Below, one piece after another: positions 18,100 through 26,509 of a stretch of 64,000 nucleotides of DNA. Every line of letters starts with the position of its first letter. Position 1 is the stretch's first letter. The DNA lies in NCBI GenBank assembly GCA_040217175.1, contig JAVJNT010000002.1:920001-984000 (forward strand). The letters run 5' to 3'. The notes under the pieces are model-generated. The model searched no databases. It saw only the letters and a list, made by a program, of their open reading frames with translations, and was not told where the DNA came from. The DNA is from Phycisphaerales bacterium. Lineage in GTDB: Bacteria > Planctomycetota > Phycisphaerae > Phycisphaerales > UBA1924. A program made the translations under genes and the position numbers.

Positions 18100-19518
18100 A
18101 TGCACACGCCATCCCTCGCCATCCTCACCCTGGGCCTGACGGCCGCGACCGTGCTCGCGCAATGCGACGGCGTGCGGCTGGCGCCTCCAACCGATCCTCC
18201 GCCGATCGAATTTGGAGCATCGGTTGCCAACGATGGCCGCTTCTGGTTCGTCGGTGACAACAACGCTCGCACGCTCTGCCCCGGCGACCCGTTCAATTGC
18301 AGCGCCGGGGCGGTGCACGTGTACGAGATGGTGGGCGGCCGGCTCGAGTTCTTCCAGACGCTCTCGCCACCCAATCCGGCCCTGGGCGACTTCTTCGGCA
18401 CGAGCTTGGACGCGGACGCCGGCCGACTGATCGTGGGCACGATGAACTACCAGTGGCCCGGGACGTCTCGCCGGGGCGGCGCGTTCGTGTATGAGTACGA
18501 AGACGGCGCCTGGACCGAGACCGGCCGATTGATCCCGCCCGAGACGGTCGATCCGTTGCTCTGGCGCCTCCTGGGCGTCCAGGTTGCCATCGATGGCGAC
18601 ATGGCCATGCTGACGCCCCTGGAGTCCACCGAGAACATGGTCTTCAGGTATCGCCTGACGGCCTCCGGGTGGGAGTACGCGGAGCACTTCGCGGCACCCA
18701 ATGGGGGACCGGTCGACGCAGTCTTTGGTCACGGATACGAGATTCTCCCAGACTGGGTGTTCATCAGCGCGCCCTGGGACAGCTCGGTTGTCTTTCGAGG
18801 CGGCTCGGTGTACGCCTATCGGCGCCTGCCCGATGGCTCGCTGGAGTTTGCACAGAGGCTGACCGGAGATGATGCACCGGGTGGAGCCTTACGAAACAAT
18901 TTCTTTGGCGCGTCTATGTCGGTTGATGATGGGCGCCTTGCCATCGGAGTGCCAAGCGCAACCCGTGATGTTGCGGAACAGGGTTCGGTGCAGATATACG
19001 ACCTCAACGATGGTCGATGGCAGTTTTCTGAAGAAGTTGTTCACGAGCATGCGGAAGAGTTGGATCAACTCGGATATTCGGCATCGCTCCACGGCAACCT
19101 GCTCGTCGCGAGCGCAACGGGCGACGGTGCCCCTGGCACCCCGGGCAGCGGCTACGCGTTCAGGCGCGGGCCCGATGGGCAATGGCGCCAGGCGGCCTGG
19201 CTCGTCCCGCAGCCGCCGGTCCGCACGCGACAGTTTGGCTACGTCATGGCCTCGGACGGCCGGCACGCCCTTTTCGGCGCGCGCGAAGACGAGCTTCCCA
19301 GCCGCGAGCGGCCTGGCGCTGCCTACCTCTTCGATTTGACCTGCACCGACTGTCCCCCCGACCTCGACGCCGACGGCGCCCTCACCATCTTCGACTTCCT
19401 GACCTTCCTCAACCTGTTCGAAGACAGGAGTAGCGAGGCCGACTTCGACGGCGATGGCGAGCTGACCATCTTCGACTTCCTGGCGTTCCAGACCGCCTTC
19501 GACGCCGGCTGCGCGTAG
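18100..19518 (+). CDS. Secreted FG-GAP/beta-propeller-like protein with GC-type dockerin tail
   Basis: This 472-residue protein starts with a signal peptide (about residues 1-20, ending VLAQ). The body has repeated segments with AGAVHVYE, GGAFVYEY, GGSVYAYRR and GSVQIYD, each followed by a SVDDGRLAIGVP-like strand. This is the pattern of FG-GAP/integrin-alpha-like beta-propeller blades. The C-terminus has two calcium-loop repeats, DLDADGALTIFDFL and DFDGDGELTIFDFL, ending DAGCA, which is the GC-type dockerin arrangement of Phycisphaerales. It is presumably exported and anchored through that tail. Bases about 18850-19090 have clearly lower GC than the flanks of the same gene. Start chosen at the signal peptide. 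Confidence 0.85.
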   Translation: MHTPSLAILTLGLTAATVLAQCDGVRLAPPTDPPPIEFGASVANDGRFWFVGDNNARTLCPGDPFNCSAGAVHVYEMVGGRLEFFQTLSPPNPALGDFFGTSLDADAGRLIVGTMNYQWPGTSRRGGAFVYEYEDGAWTETGRLIPPETVDPLLWRLLGVQVAIDGDMAMLTPLESTENMVFRYRLTASGWEYAEHFAAPNGGPVDAVFGHGYEILPDWVFISAPWDSSVVFRGGSVYAYRRLPDGSLEFAQRLTGDDAPGGALRNNFFGASMSVDDGRLAIGVPSATRDVAEQGSVQIYDLNDGRWQFSEEVVHEHAEELDQLGYSASLHGNLLVASATGDGAPGTPGSGYAFRRGPDGQWRQAAWLVPQPPVRTRQFGYVMASDGRHALFGAREDELPSRERPGAAYLFDLTCTDCPPDLDADGALTIFDFLTFLNLFEDRSSEADFDGDGELTIFDFLAFQTAFDAGCA

Positions 19519-19522
19519 CGGC

Positions 19523-19846
19523 TCAGAATATCGCCCACAGCGCGATGACCGCCGCCACGAGCACGCCGACGGCGATGGCCCAGATCGGGGGGCCGCTGCG
19601 CTTGCCGCCGGGGCCGACGCTGGCCTGGCAGTGCCAGCACACGGTCGCGTCGTCGTAGAGCTCGGTGCCGCAGCGCCAGCAGGTCTGGGTGACGCCGCTG
19701 AAGCGGTCGAGGTCGTCGTCGCTGGGGCCGTCGTCCGGCAGGCCGTACTCGGGCGCGCGTTCGAGGACGTCGCCTCGCCGGGCCGACGCCCGCTTGGCGA
19801 TGGCCGAGTCTGGCATGTCGTCCAGCGGACCGTCGGCGCGGGGCAT
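19523..19846 (-). CDS. Zinc-ribbon protein with C-terminal membrane anchor
   Basis: This 107-residue protein has an acidic N-terminal half, then a double-CxxC zinc ribbon (CWRCGTELYDDATVCWHC, about residues 59-76), and a C-terminal transmembrane helix (about 88-106). The ribbon resembles zinc-ribbon domains found at the ends of many small membrane and regulatory proteins. The topology suggests a tail-anchored protein with the ribbon in the cytoplasm. The start at 19846 was preferred over upstream codons because TACCAT ends 5 nt before it. Its stop is 4 bases from the stop of the convergent dockerin gene. Function unknown. Confidence 0.7.
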   Translation of the reverse strand: MPRADGPLDDMPDSAIAKRASARRGDVLERAPEYGLPDDGPSDDDLDRFSGVTQTCWRCGTELYDDATVCWHCQASVGPGGKRSGPPIWAIAVGVLVAAVIALWAIF

Positions 19847-19851
19847 GCCCG

Positions 19852-19857
19852 ATGGTA
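19852..19857 (-). promoter_or_regulatory. -10-like hexamer TACCAT, zinc-ribbon gene
   Basis: TACCAT on the minus strand ends 5 nt before the ATG at 19846. Confidence 0.5.
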
Positions 19858-20057
19858 CCACCCGTACGCGTGCCTTCCGAGGCGGCACGACAGGGCACGC
19901 GGGCTTCTCCCAACAAGCTCTCGGGCGGGGCGAATTCGCGGCGCGTTCTCCCGTTGACGCCCGTTTCGCGTCCATATGGTCGTGGATTCGCCGGAGCGTC
20001 GATAGACAGCAGCGGGTCGCGCATCACCACGAGCCGACGCCCCCAAGGAGGTTGACC

Positions 20058-20990
20058 ATGGCCCACGCGCCCCATCTCACCGCCCGCCAGCGGACCGCCC
20101 TGAGCGTGCCCCCGCTGCTGCTCAGGCTGGTGCTCGCCATCATCTTCATCTGGGCGGGCTACACCAAGATCTTCGGCTTCATGGAAGTGACCGACGAGAA
20201 CCGCGCGGCCCTCGTCGCCGCCGGCGTGCTCCAGGCGTCGACCGAAGCACCCGTGGACGAGACGCCGATCGACGAGCCGGTCGATCCGCCGGCGGACGAG
20301 CCGTCCTCCGAGCCAGCATCCGAGCCCGACCCGCTCGACGAGCCTGCGGGCGATCCGGCGGGCGATCCGGCGGGTGATCCGGCGGGTGATCCGGCATCGG
20401 ATCCCGCCGACGAACCCGCAGGCGAGCCCGATCCGACCGAGCCGGTCGAAGATCCGGCCTTAGCCCTGGTTCCCACGCCCGGCATCACGCTGGTCGCACA
20501 GTCTTCGCCCGAACGCGTTCGCAAGCTCAACGGGCTGGCCATGCTGGTGTACGCCGCGGCCAACCCCGAGCCCACGCTGGCCGACGACGAGGACGGCACG
20601 CTCGAGGCCCAGCGGCCCATGCCCCTGTGGCCGTCGGCCATCGGCTCTCCACCGTGGCCGGTCGTCTTCGCTCGGGCGGCCGCGTGGACCGAACTGATCG
20701 CCGGCGTGCTGTTGCTGGTCGGGCTGTTCACCAGGCTGGGCGGGCTCTCGATCGCCGGCATCATGGGCGTGGCCATGTGGCTCACGCAGATCGGCCCGGC
20801 CCTGCAAAGCGGCGATACCTGGCTCGGCTTCCTGCCCATGAACGACCCGATGGACCCGGCGAGCTACACCAAGATCCTGTACCAGCTTGCCTTGCTGGCG
20901 ATGGGGCTGGCTCTCCTGTTCTCGGGCCCGGGCATGCTGTCGATCGACCGCTGGATCTTCGGCAAGAGCGTCGCAGACGACGACGACTGA
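20058..20990 (+). CDS. DoxX-like membrane protein with acidic Pro/Asp/Glu repeat insert
   Basis: This 310-residue protein begins with a hydrophobic helix containing LRLVLAIIFIWAGYTKIFGF, typical of the first DoxX/DoxD helix. A long acidic loop (about residues 55-140) rich in Asp, Glu, Pro and Ala follows, including four tandem AGDP units. Three further membrane helices then appear, including FARAAAWTELIAGVLLLVG, which carries the second DoxX motif, and a last helix near residues 275-295. DoxX proteins are four-helix inner-membrane proteins linked to quinone or redox functions. The acidic insert between helices 1 and 2 is not normal for the family and probably lies outside the cytoplasm. AAGGAGG 6 nt upstream fixes the start. 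Confidence 0.8.
   Translation: MAHAPHLTARQRTALSVPPLLLRLVLAIIFIWAGYTKIFGFMEVTDENRAALVAAGVLQASTEAPVDETPIDEPVDPPADEPSSEPASEPDPLDEPAGDPAGDPAGDPAGDPASDPADEPAGEPDPTEPVEDPALALVPTPGITLVAQSSPERVRKLNGLAMLVYAAANPEPTLADDEDGTLEAQRPMPLWPSAIGSPPWPVVFARAAAWTELIAGVLLLVGLFTRLGGLSIAGIMGVAMWLTQIGPALQSGDTWLGFLPMNDPMDPASYTKILYQLALLAMGLALLFSGPGMLSIDRWIFGKSVADDDD
20346..20393 (+). repeat. Four tandem 12-bp repeats inside the DoxX-like gene
   Basis: Four in-frame copies of GCGGGYGATCCG (Y = C in the first two, T in the last two) encode Ala-Gly-Asp-Pro repeats. Expansion and contraction by slippage is likely. Confidence 0.95.
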
Positions 20991-21109
20991 CCCGGGCGAA
21001 CCCCGAATCCGGGGAACAGGTCTCCGATCCAAAGCGAAGCTTCTGGGAGCCGGGCCGCGTGAGACCGCGGCCCCCCTATGCTGCGCCCCTTCGACCGGAG
21101 GCCCCCGCG

Positions 21110-21505
21110 ATGAGCACCACTGACACCTCCGCCCTGCAGGACGCGACCATCCTCATCGTCGACGACGACAAGGACGTGCTCCTGGCCATGGAGACCGCCT
21201 TCAAGGCCGAGGGCGCCACGACCCACACGGCTGGCGACGGCAACACCGCCATCGAACTGACCCAGGAGGCCAAGCCCGACCTGGTCGTGCTCGACATGAT
21301 GCTGCCGGCCCGCTCGGGCTTCCTGGCCCTTGAGAAGATCAAGGGCAACGCCGACAGCCCGCTGGTGATCATGGTGACCGCCAACGACGGCAAGCGGCAC
21401 CAGGCCTACGCGCAGTCGCTGGGCGTCGACGGCTACCTCATCAAGCCCGTGCCGCTCGGCCAGCTCATGGAGACCGCCGCCGAGCTCCTGGCGAGCCGCA
21501 AGTAA
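21110..21505 (+). CDS. Stand-alone response regulator receiver domain
   Basis: This 131-residue protein is a single receiver domain. The acidic pair is in ILIVDDDKDV, the phosphoacceptor aspartate in VVLDMMLPARSG, the Thr in IMVTAND and the conserved Lys in LIKPVP. No output domain is present, so it acts by protein-protein contact, in CheY or Spo0F style. No histidine kinase is nearby. GGAGG 8 nt upstream supports the start. The next gene, a 106-residue unknown, follows 15 bases downstream and probably shares the transcript. Confidence 0.95.
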   Translation: MSTTDTSALQDATILIVDDDKDVLLAMETAFKAEGATTHTAGDGNTAIELTQEAKPDLVVLDMMLPARSGFLALEKIKGNADSPLVIMVTANDGKRHQAYAQSLGVDGYLIKPVPLGQLMETAAELLASRK

Positions 21506-21520
21506 GGGGACCCCGGCCGG

Positions 21521-21841
21521 ATGCCCAAGCGTCAGATCGTCATCGTGTCGTCCGAGCCCGCCGACGAGGGGCTGCCGCCCCTGGGCACCATCGATGAGGT
21601 GTCCAGCGCCCTGGCCGACTTCAACACGGCGCCGGACGGCTCGGAGCGCAGCGCCTCGGCCGGCACGGTCGTGCTGCACGGGCCGGGGCTGGTGGTCGAG
21701 CTGCCCATGGGCCTCGATCGCGTGACGCAGGGCCTCGTCACGCTCATCGACGAGGACGTCGCGTGGCCGGTGCTCATGCGGCTGGTGAAAAACCTGCCCT
21801 GGAAGCTGCTGGACCTGGAGACGGGCCGCAGCTTCGGCTAG
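21521..21841 (+). CDS. Hypothetical protein, 106 aa, linked to a receiver gene
   Basis: No known family is recognised. The protein is soluble, with a beta-rich opening (RQIVIVSSEP), an acidic middle and a C-terminal segment (VLMRLVKNLPWKLLDLETG) with hydrophobic and aromatic residues that looks like a folded core. Its codon use matches the neighbours. It starts 15 bases after the receiver gene, so a joint transcript and possibly a functional partnership are plausible. hldE follows but has its own -10-like hexamer. Confidence 0.7.
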   Translation: MPKRQIVIVSSEPADEGLPPLGTIDEVSSALADFNTAPDGSERSASAGTVVLHGPGLVVELPMGLDRVTQGLVTLIDEDVAWPVLMRLVKNLPWKLLDLETGRSFG

Positions 21842-21871
21842 CGAGTCCGCACACCCCGCCGCCGGCGTTCC

Positions 21872-21877
21872 TAAACT
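21872..21877 (+). promoter_or_regulatory. -10-like hexamer TAAACT, hldE
   Basis: TAAACT ends 6 nt before the GTG start of hldE; no Shine-Dalgarno sequence is present. Confidence 0.5.
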
Positions 21878-21883
21878 CACCGA

Positions 21884-23365
21884 GTGGACACCTTACTCGC
21901 CGCACTCGCGAACTGGAAGCCCTTCACGGCGTTGGTCCTGGGCGACTTCATGCTCGACCAGCAGCTCTACGGCGACGCCGAGCGGCTGAGTGCCGACGCG
22001 CCGGTTCCCGTCCTGCGCGTCACGCGTCAAGAAGCCATGCCCGGCGGCGCCGGCAACCTGGCCGAAGACTTGGTCGCCCTCGGGGGAACGGTGAAGGTCT
22101 TCGGCGTGGCGGGCGACGACGCCGAGGGCGCGATGCTGCGTGACCGGCTCTCGGCCGCCGGCATCGAGACCGAAGGACTCATCACCGACGCGGCGCGCCC
22201 GACCACGGTGAAGCGCAACCTCATCGGCCTGGCCCAACACCGCCACCCGCAGAAGATGTTCCGCGTCGACTTCGAGTCCCGCGACGCGCTGCCCGAGGGC
22301 GTGTCCGAGCGATTGCTTGCCGCACTGGACGCGGCGCTCGCCGACGCCGACGTGCTGTGCCTCGAGGACTACGACAAGGGCGTGTGCGACGAGGCGACGT
22401 GCCGGGCCGCCATCGAGCTTGCGCATGCCCACGGCGTGCCGCTGCTGGTCGATCCGGCGTCGCGCGATGACTTTGCCCGCTACCACGGCTGCACGTCGAT
22501 CACCCCCAACCGGAGCGAGGCCGAACGTGCGACGGGCCGGCGCCACGCCATGAACTCGGCCGCACAGCGCCAGGAGCTGGCGCGAGAGCTGTCGGGCTCT
22601 CTGGACTGCGAAGCGGTGGTACTCACGCTCGACAAGGACGGCGCGCTGCTGCTGGAGCGCGATGCCGAGCCGCTGACCATCCCCACCGTCGCGCGTGAGG
22701 TCTACGACGTGACGGGCGCGGGCGACATGATGCTCGCCGGACTCGCCGCCGCACGCGCGAACGGACTGTCGTGGCCCGACTCGGTGCGCTTCGCCAACGC
22801 CGCGGCCGGCCTCGAGGTCCAGATCTTCGGCGTGAAGCCCATCCCGCTGGCCGATGTGCACCGGGAGCTGCTGCGGCAGGCCGGGCGCTTGACCGGCAAG
22901 CTGCGCACGCTCGACGAGGTCCGAGCCGAGGTGGCCAGCGTCCGACGCAACGGCGGCACGGTCGTGTTCACCAACGGGTGCTTCGACGTCTTGCACGCCG
23001 GGCACGTGACGCTGCTGGAAAAGGCCGCGACGTTTGGCGACTTCCTCGTCGTCGGGCTGAACAGCGACGACTCGGTCCGCCGACTGAAGGGCGAGGGCCG
23101 CCCGGTGCACGCCGGACTCGATCGGGCGCGCGTGCTCGGTGCGCTCGAGCCCGTGGGCGCGGTCGTCTTCTTCGAGGATGACACGCCCATCGACGTGATC
23201 GAGGCGCTCACGCCCGACGTGCTGGTAAAGGGCGCCGACTACGCGGGCAAGGAGGTCGTTGGCCAGCGGGCGGTCGAAGACGCGGGCGGTCGCGTCGAGC
23301 TCGTTGATCTCGTGCAAGGCCTCAGCACGACGGCGGCCCTGTCGCGCATGGGTGCCGAGCGGTGA
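21884..23365 (+). CDS. hldE: Bifunctional D-glycero-beta-D-manno-heptose-7-phosphate kinase / 1-phosphate adenylyltransferase
   Basis: This 493-residue protein has two domains. Residues 1 to about 325 are a PfkB-type kinase: LGDFMLDQQLYG at the start, MPGGAGNLAEDL for substrate binding, and DVTGAGDMMLAGLA with the catalytic aspartate. Residues about 345-493 are a nucleotidyltransferase with TNGCFDVLHAGHVTLLEKA, the HxGH motif. Together they make ADP-heptose for the LPS inner core (phosphorylation at C1, then adenylylation) in the cytoplasm. The start is GTG. It joins kdsC and the OstA/LptC-like gene as evidence for heptose/KDO-type LPS. The ASCH gene overlaps its stop codon. Confidence 0.95.
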   Translation: MDTLLAALANWKPFTALVLGDFMLDQQLYGDAERLSADAPVPVLRVTRQEAMPGGAGNLAEDLVALGGTVKVFGVAGDDAEGAMLRDRLSAAGIETEGLITDAARPTTVKRNLIGLAQHRHPQKMFRVDFESRDALPEGVSERLLAALDAALADADVLCLEDYDKGVCDEATCRAAIELAHAHGVPLLVDPASRDDFARYHGCTSITPNRSEAERATGRRHAMNSAAQRQELARELSGSLDCEAVVLTLDKDGALLLERDAEPLTIPTVAREVYDVTGAGDMMLAGLAAARANGLSWPDSVRFANAAAGLEVQIFGVKPIPLADVHRELLRQAGRLTGKLRTLDEVRAEVASVRRNGGTVVFTNGCFDVLHAGHVTLLEKAATFGDFLVVGLNSDDSVRRLKGEGRPVHAGLDRARVLGALEPVGAVVFFEDDTPIDVIEALTPDVLVKGADYAGKEVVGQRAVEDAGGRVELVDLVQGLSTTAALSRMGAER

Positions 23366-23787
23366 GCCCACGGGCCCGCGCCGCGGCAAGGGCCACGGAG
23401 CACGTCGCCATCGTGCACCCGTGGGTCATCGATGCCCTGCTGGCGGGCCAAAAGACCATCGAGAGCAGATTCTCGCGCGACAAGCGTCCGCCGTTCGGCC
23501 GCATCAAGAAGGGCCACTGCGTGTACTTTCGCGCCACCGGCGGCGGGTACGAGGCCCGGGCTCGGGCCAGCCGCGTGCAGTGCCTCGAAGACCTGACGCC
23601 GCGACTCGTGGACCAGATCGCGGCCGACCACCGCGACCGCATCGGCGGCGACGACGCGTACTGGGAGGGCGTCCGCGAGGCGCGCTGCGTCACGCTCGTC
23701 CACCTGACCGGCTGCGAGGCGGTCAGCCGCGGGCCTTCCCTCGATCGCCAGCGGGGCGACCGCCGGGCCTGGTTCGTGCTGGAGTAG
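23362..23787 (+). CDS. ASCH-domain protein
   Basis: This 141-residue protein has the ASCH layout: a short basic N-terminus, VHPWVIDALLAGQKTIESRF (entry strand, helix and the Thr/Glu/Arg cluster), then GHCVYFRATGGGYEARARA (strand and groove) and a C-terminal VHLTGC strand. ASCH domains share the PUA-like fold and are proposed to bind RNA; some cleave or modify nucleosides. The GTG start overlaps the hldE stop in GTGA, so it is translationally coupled. The link to heptose synthesis is unexplained and may be only transcriptional. Confidence 0.8.
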   Translation: MSPRARAAARATEHVAIVHPWVIDALLAGQKTIESRFSRDKRPPFGRIKKGHCVYFRATGGGYEARARASRVQCLEDLTPRLVDQIAADHRDRIGGDDAYWEGVREARCVTLVHLTGCEAVSRGPSLDRQRGDRRAWFVLE

Positions 23788-23798
23788 GGCGGCGGCGG

Positions 23799-23804
23799 TA
23801 CAGT
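23799..23804 (+). promoter_or_regulatory. -10-like hexamer TACAGT, antiporter gene
   Basis: TACAGT ends 8 nt before the ATG at 23813, slightly further than for the other leaderless candidates. Confidence 0.4.
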
Positions 23805-23812
23805 GGCAGCCG

Positions 23813-25738
23813 ATGGAAGCTCATGGGGCCGTCCAAAGCCTGGCGTTGGCCTTCGGTGCGGGCGCGCTCGTCACGCTCGTGAGCGATCGCGTCCGCCAGC
23901 CGGCCATCCTCTTCCTGCTGCTGATCGGCTTTGCCCTGGGCGTCAACGGCCTCGGGCTCGTGAACGGCGACGCGCTGGGCACGTCGGGCTTGCTGGCGAT
24001 CGTGTCGGTCTCGGTCGGCCTGCTGGTGTTCGAGGGGGGGCTGGGGCTCGACCGCGCCACCATTGCGCGCGCTCCGGGCGCGGTGCGCGGCCTGCTCACC
24101 ATCGCCGTGCTGGTCAGCTGGGCCCTTACCGCTCTGCTGGCGCACTTCCTCGTTGACTTACCGCTGGACCTCTCGATCTTGCTCGGCGCGATGCTCGTGG
24201 TGACCGGGCCGACCGTCATCGCTCCCATCCTGCGACGCACGCCGCTGAGCCCGCGGCTGCACGCGACCCTGAAGGCCGAGAGCATATTGATCGATCCGAT
24301 CGGCGTCGTCGCGGCGGTCTCGACGCTCGAAATCGTTCGATTGGCGATCGAGCAACCAGGAGAAACGAACGCCGCCGGCGTGCTCGTGCAGTTCCTGTTG
24401 CCGGCCGGCACGGGGGTGGGCCTGGGCATCGCCTCGGGGTACGCCGCCGCCCGCGTGCTGCGCATCATCAACGGCGATCGCAAGAGCGATACGCAGACCA
24501 TCGTGCTCCTGGGCCTGTCTGCGTGCATGATCTCGTTCGGGCTCGCCGAGGCGGTCGCCAGCGAGGCCGGCCTAGTCGCCGCGACCCTGAGCGGGCTGGT
24601 GCTGGCCAATGCCGCACGGCCGAGCGCAGAGTCGATGCGTCGATACAAGGAGACGACCGCGATCATGCTCGTGGGCGCCCTGTTCATCCTGCTCGCGTCT
24701 CGCGTGCAGCTTGGCAGGCTGGTCGACGTGTCGTGGCAGGAGGTCGTGTTCGTCGCGGCGATGGTGCTGGTCGTGCGGCCGCTGTCGGTCATCGCGGGCA
24801 CCATCGGCACGGGGCTGACGTACCGCGAGCGCGCCTACGCCGCGCTCATTGCGCCGCGCGGCATCGTTGCGATCTCGCTGGGCGCCATCGTGGCCATCGA
24901 GATGACCCGCACGGCCGCGAACGTCGTGGAGAGCCGGCCGAGCCTGGAGGCCGACGCCAAGCAGCTCGAGACGCTCGTCGTCCTGGTTATTGTGGTGACG
25001 GTGACGCTCGCGGGGCTGACCTCGGGCCCGCTGGCCAAGCTGCTGCGTGTGCAAGCGGGCCGACCCAACGGCGTGATCATCGTGGGCGCCCATCGGCTGG
25101 GTCGAGACGTCGCCGCCCACCTGCGGGCCGTGGGCGTGCCGGTGCGGGTGGTCGACACGAATGCGGCGAACATCGCGGCCGCCGCGGGCGAGGGCATCTC
25201 GACCAGCATGGGCAGCGCCACCGACATCCGCTGGATGGACCAGGAGGTCGCCTCGACGGGCTTCGGCAACGTCTTGGCGCTCTCGGACAACGGCGAGGTT
25301 GACGGCGCCGTGGCGCGGTGGGCGGCCCAGCGCTTCGGCGTCGCCCAGGTGCTCCAGTGGCGGCGCGACAAGCCCGAGCCGGCGACCAAGGGCCACCCGC
25401 AGGCGGGCACGGCGCTCAAGTGGGGCCGGCCGCTGCGGCACATGTTGTTCCAGATGGATGCTGGGCTGGCGCGCGTCGCGACCTGGGAAGGCGAGCGTAT
25501 GGGAGCGGTCGCGCTCATCGGCGTCGACGACACCAGCCAGGTGCACCTGATCGACGACGGCGACGTCGAGAAGGCCTTCCCCAACGGCGTGCCCGACGGC
25601 CTGCACTTCATCGGCGTCGAAACCGGACCCGCGCAGAAGCCGCCGGTCAAAACCGAAGGCGATGAGGCCCCGACGCCTGACGCGATCGAACAGGCGGGCG
25701 TCGACGAACCCGGAGACGACAACGCGGGCGAGGCCTGA
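23813..25738 (+). CDS. Cation:proton antiporter with C-terminal TrkA-N-like domain
   Basis: This 641-residue protein has an N-terminal membrane domain of about 12 helices (residues 1 to about 400), including LILLGAMLVVTGPTVIAPILRR-like sequence of the Na+/H+ exchanger core and VAATLSGLVLANA. A Rossmann-type domain follows at about residues 415-540 (GVIIVGAHRLGRDVAAHL), with an aspartate after strand 2 typical of TrkA-N/RCK nucleotide-binding units. An acidic C-terminal tail completes it. It probably exchanges Na+ or K+ for protons across the cytoplasmic membrane, with gating by a bound nucleotide. The ion cannot be told from sequence. Confidence 0.9.
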   Translation: MEAHGAVQSLALAFGAGALVTLVSDRVRQPAILFLLLIGFALGVNGLGLVNGDALGTSGLLAIVSVSVGLLVFEGGLGLDRATIARAPGAVRGLLTIAVLVSWALTALLAHFLVDLPLDLSILLGAMLVVTGPTVIAPILRRTPLSPRLHATLKAESILIDPIGVVAAVSTLEIVRLAIEQPGETNAAGVLVQFLLPAGTGVGLGIASGYAAARVLRIINGDRKSDTQTIVLLGLSACMISFGLAEAVASEAGLVAATLSGLVLANAARPSAESMRRYKETTAIMLVGALFILLASRVQLGRLVDVSWQEVVFVAAMVLVVRPLSVIAGTIGTGLTYRERAYAALIAPRGIVAISLGAIVAIEMTRTAANVVESRPSLEADAKQLETLVVLVIVVTVTLAGLTSGPLAKLLRVQAGRPNGVIIVGAHRLGRDVAAHLRAVGVPVRVVDTNAANIAAAAGEGISTSMGSATDIRWMDQEVASTGFGNVLALSDNGEVDGAVARWAAQRFGVAQVLQWRRDKPEPATKGHPQAGTALKWGRPLRHMLFQMDAGLARVATWEGERMGAVALIGVDDTSQVHLIDDGDVEKAFPNGVPDGLHFIGVETGPAQKPPVKTEGDEAPTPDAIEQAGVDEPGDDNAGEA

Positions 25739-25790
25739 GGACCCCGCCCGCGCGATTGGCTATCGGTACATTGGATGATGCCAGGCCGGC

Positions 25791-26165
25791 TTACCAGCCG
25801 CCGCGGCCACCACCGCCGCCACCGCCCCGGCGATCACCACCGCCGAAGCCACCACCACCGCCGCCGCCGCCGAAGCCGCGACCACCACGGCCGCCGCCGA
25901 AGCCGCCGCCGCCACCACCGGCGTTGGCGCGTGGCCGCGCCTCGTTCACGGTGAGGGGCCGGCCGTCCATGGGCGTGCCGTGCAGGTTCTCGATGGCCTT
26001 GTGGCCGTCCTCGTCGTTCATCTCGACGAAGCCAAAGCCGCGGCTGCGGCCGGTCTCACGGTCCATGACCACGCTGGCCGACTGGACCTCTCCGAAGGGG
26101 GAAAATGTCTCGGCGAGCTCGCTGTCGCCCGTGCTGTACGGCAGGTTGCCGACGTAAATCCGCAT
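25791..26165 (-). CDS. RNA-binding protein: single RRM plus Gly-rich tail
   Basis: This 124-residue protein has one RNA recognition motif (residues 1-80): RNP2 is IYVGNL and RNP1 is RGFGFVEM, with the aromatic residues present. Residues about 85-124 are almost only Gly with Phe, Arg and a final Trp, a low-complexity tail like those of cyanobacterial Rbp cold-shock proteins. It should bind single-stranded RNA and may act as a chaperone. GAAGGA about 9 nt upstream supports the start at 26165. The repetitive Gly codons make the tail prone to slippage. Confidence 0.93.
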   Translation of the reverse strand: MRIYVGNLPYSTGDSELAETFSPFGEVQSASVVMDRETGRSRGFGFVEMNDEDGHKAIENLHGTPMDGRPLTVNEARPRANAGGGGGGFGGGRGGRGFGGGGGGGGFGGGDRRGGGGGGGRGGW

Positions 26166-26378
26166 GACTGTGCGATCCTTCTGCAATCGTGCCCGGGAAC
26201 GGTTCACTGGCTTGCTTCCAGGCGAGCCCGCCCCGGGCCCGGGCGTCGCCTGTCGATGCGGGCTATCCCGCACTTAGGGAGAGATTGTACCAAAAGTCGA
26301 GGGCCGAAGCGAGCCCATTTTCGCACCCGGGCATCCGAATCTGGCCGGCAGGCCTGTCCGGGCGCACGCCGCGGCGTG

Positions 26379-26407
26379 TTGACGCCCCCCGGGATGGTCG
26401 ATATCCT
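26379..26407 (+). promoter_or_regulatory. Sigma70-type promoter of tRNA-Gly (GCC)
   Basis: TTGACG (-35, 26379-26384) and TATCCT (-10, 26402-26407) are separated by exactly 17 nt. The -10 ends 11 nt before the mature tRNA 5' end, so the primary transcript would carry only a few extra bases. Confidence 0.8.
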
Positions 26408-26418
26408 TGAGGCCGCTT

Positions 26419-26490
26419 GCGGGTGTAGCTCAGCGGTAGAGCGTCACGTTGCCAACGTGAATGTCGACGGTTCGAATCCGTTCACCCGCT
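26419..26490 (+). tRNA. tRNA-Gly (GCC)
   Basis: A 72-nt cloverleaf: acceptor GCGGGTG/CACCCGC, D arm GCTCAGCGGTAGAGC, anticodon loop TTGCCAA (anticodon GCC), T loop TTCGAAT, discriminator T. No CCA is encoded. Confidence 0.96.
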
Positions 26491-26509
26491 TTGGATCGCC
26501 ACCAACACG

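Noticed and set aside
20346..20393. 12-bp tandem repeats as a CRISPR or origin iteron
   Set aside because: They are in-frame codons of the DoxX-like acidic loop, without spacers.
25797..25920. Short repeats near the RRM gene as a CRISPR array
   Set aside because: They are Gly codons of the protein's low-complexity tail; there are no spacers or direct repeats of constant length.
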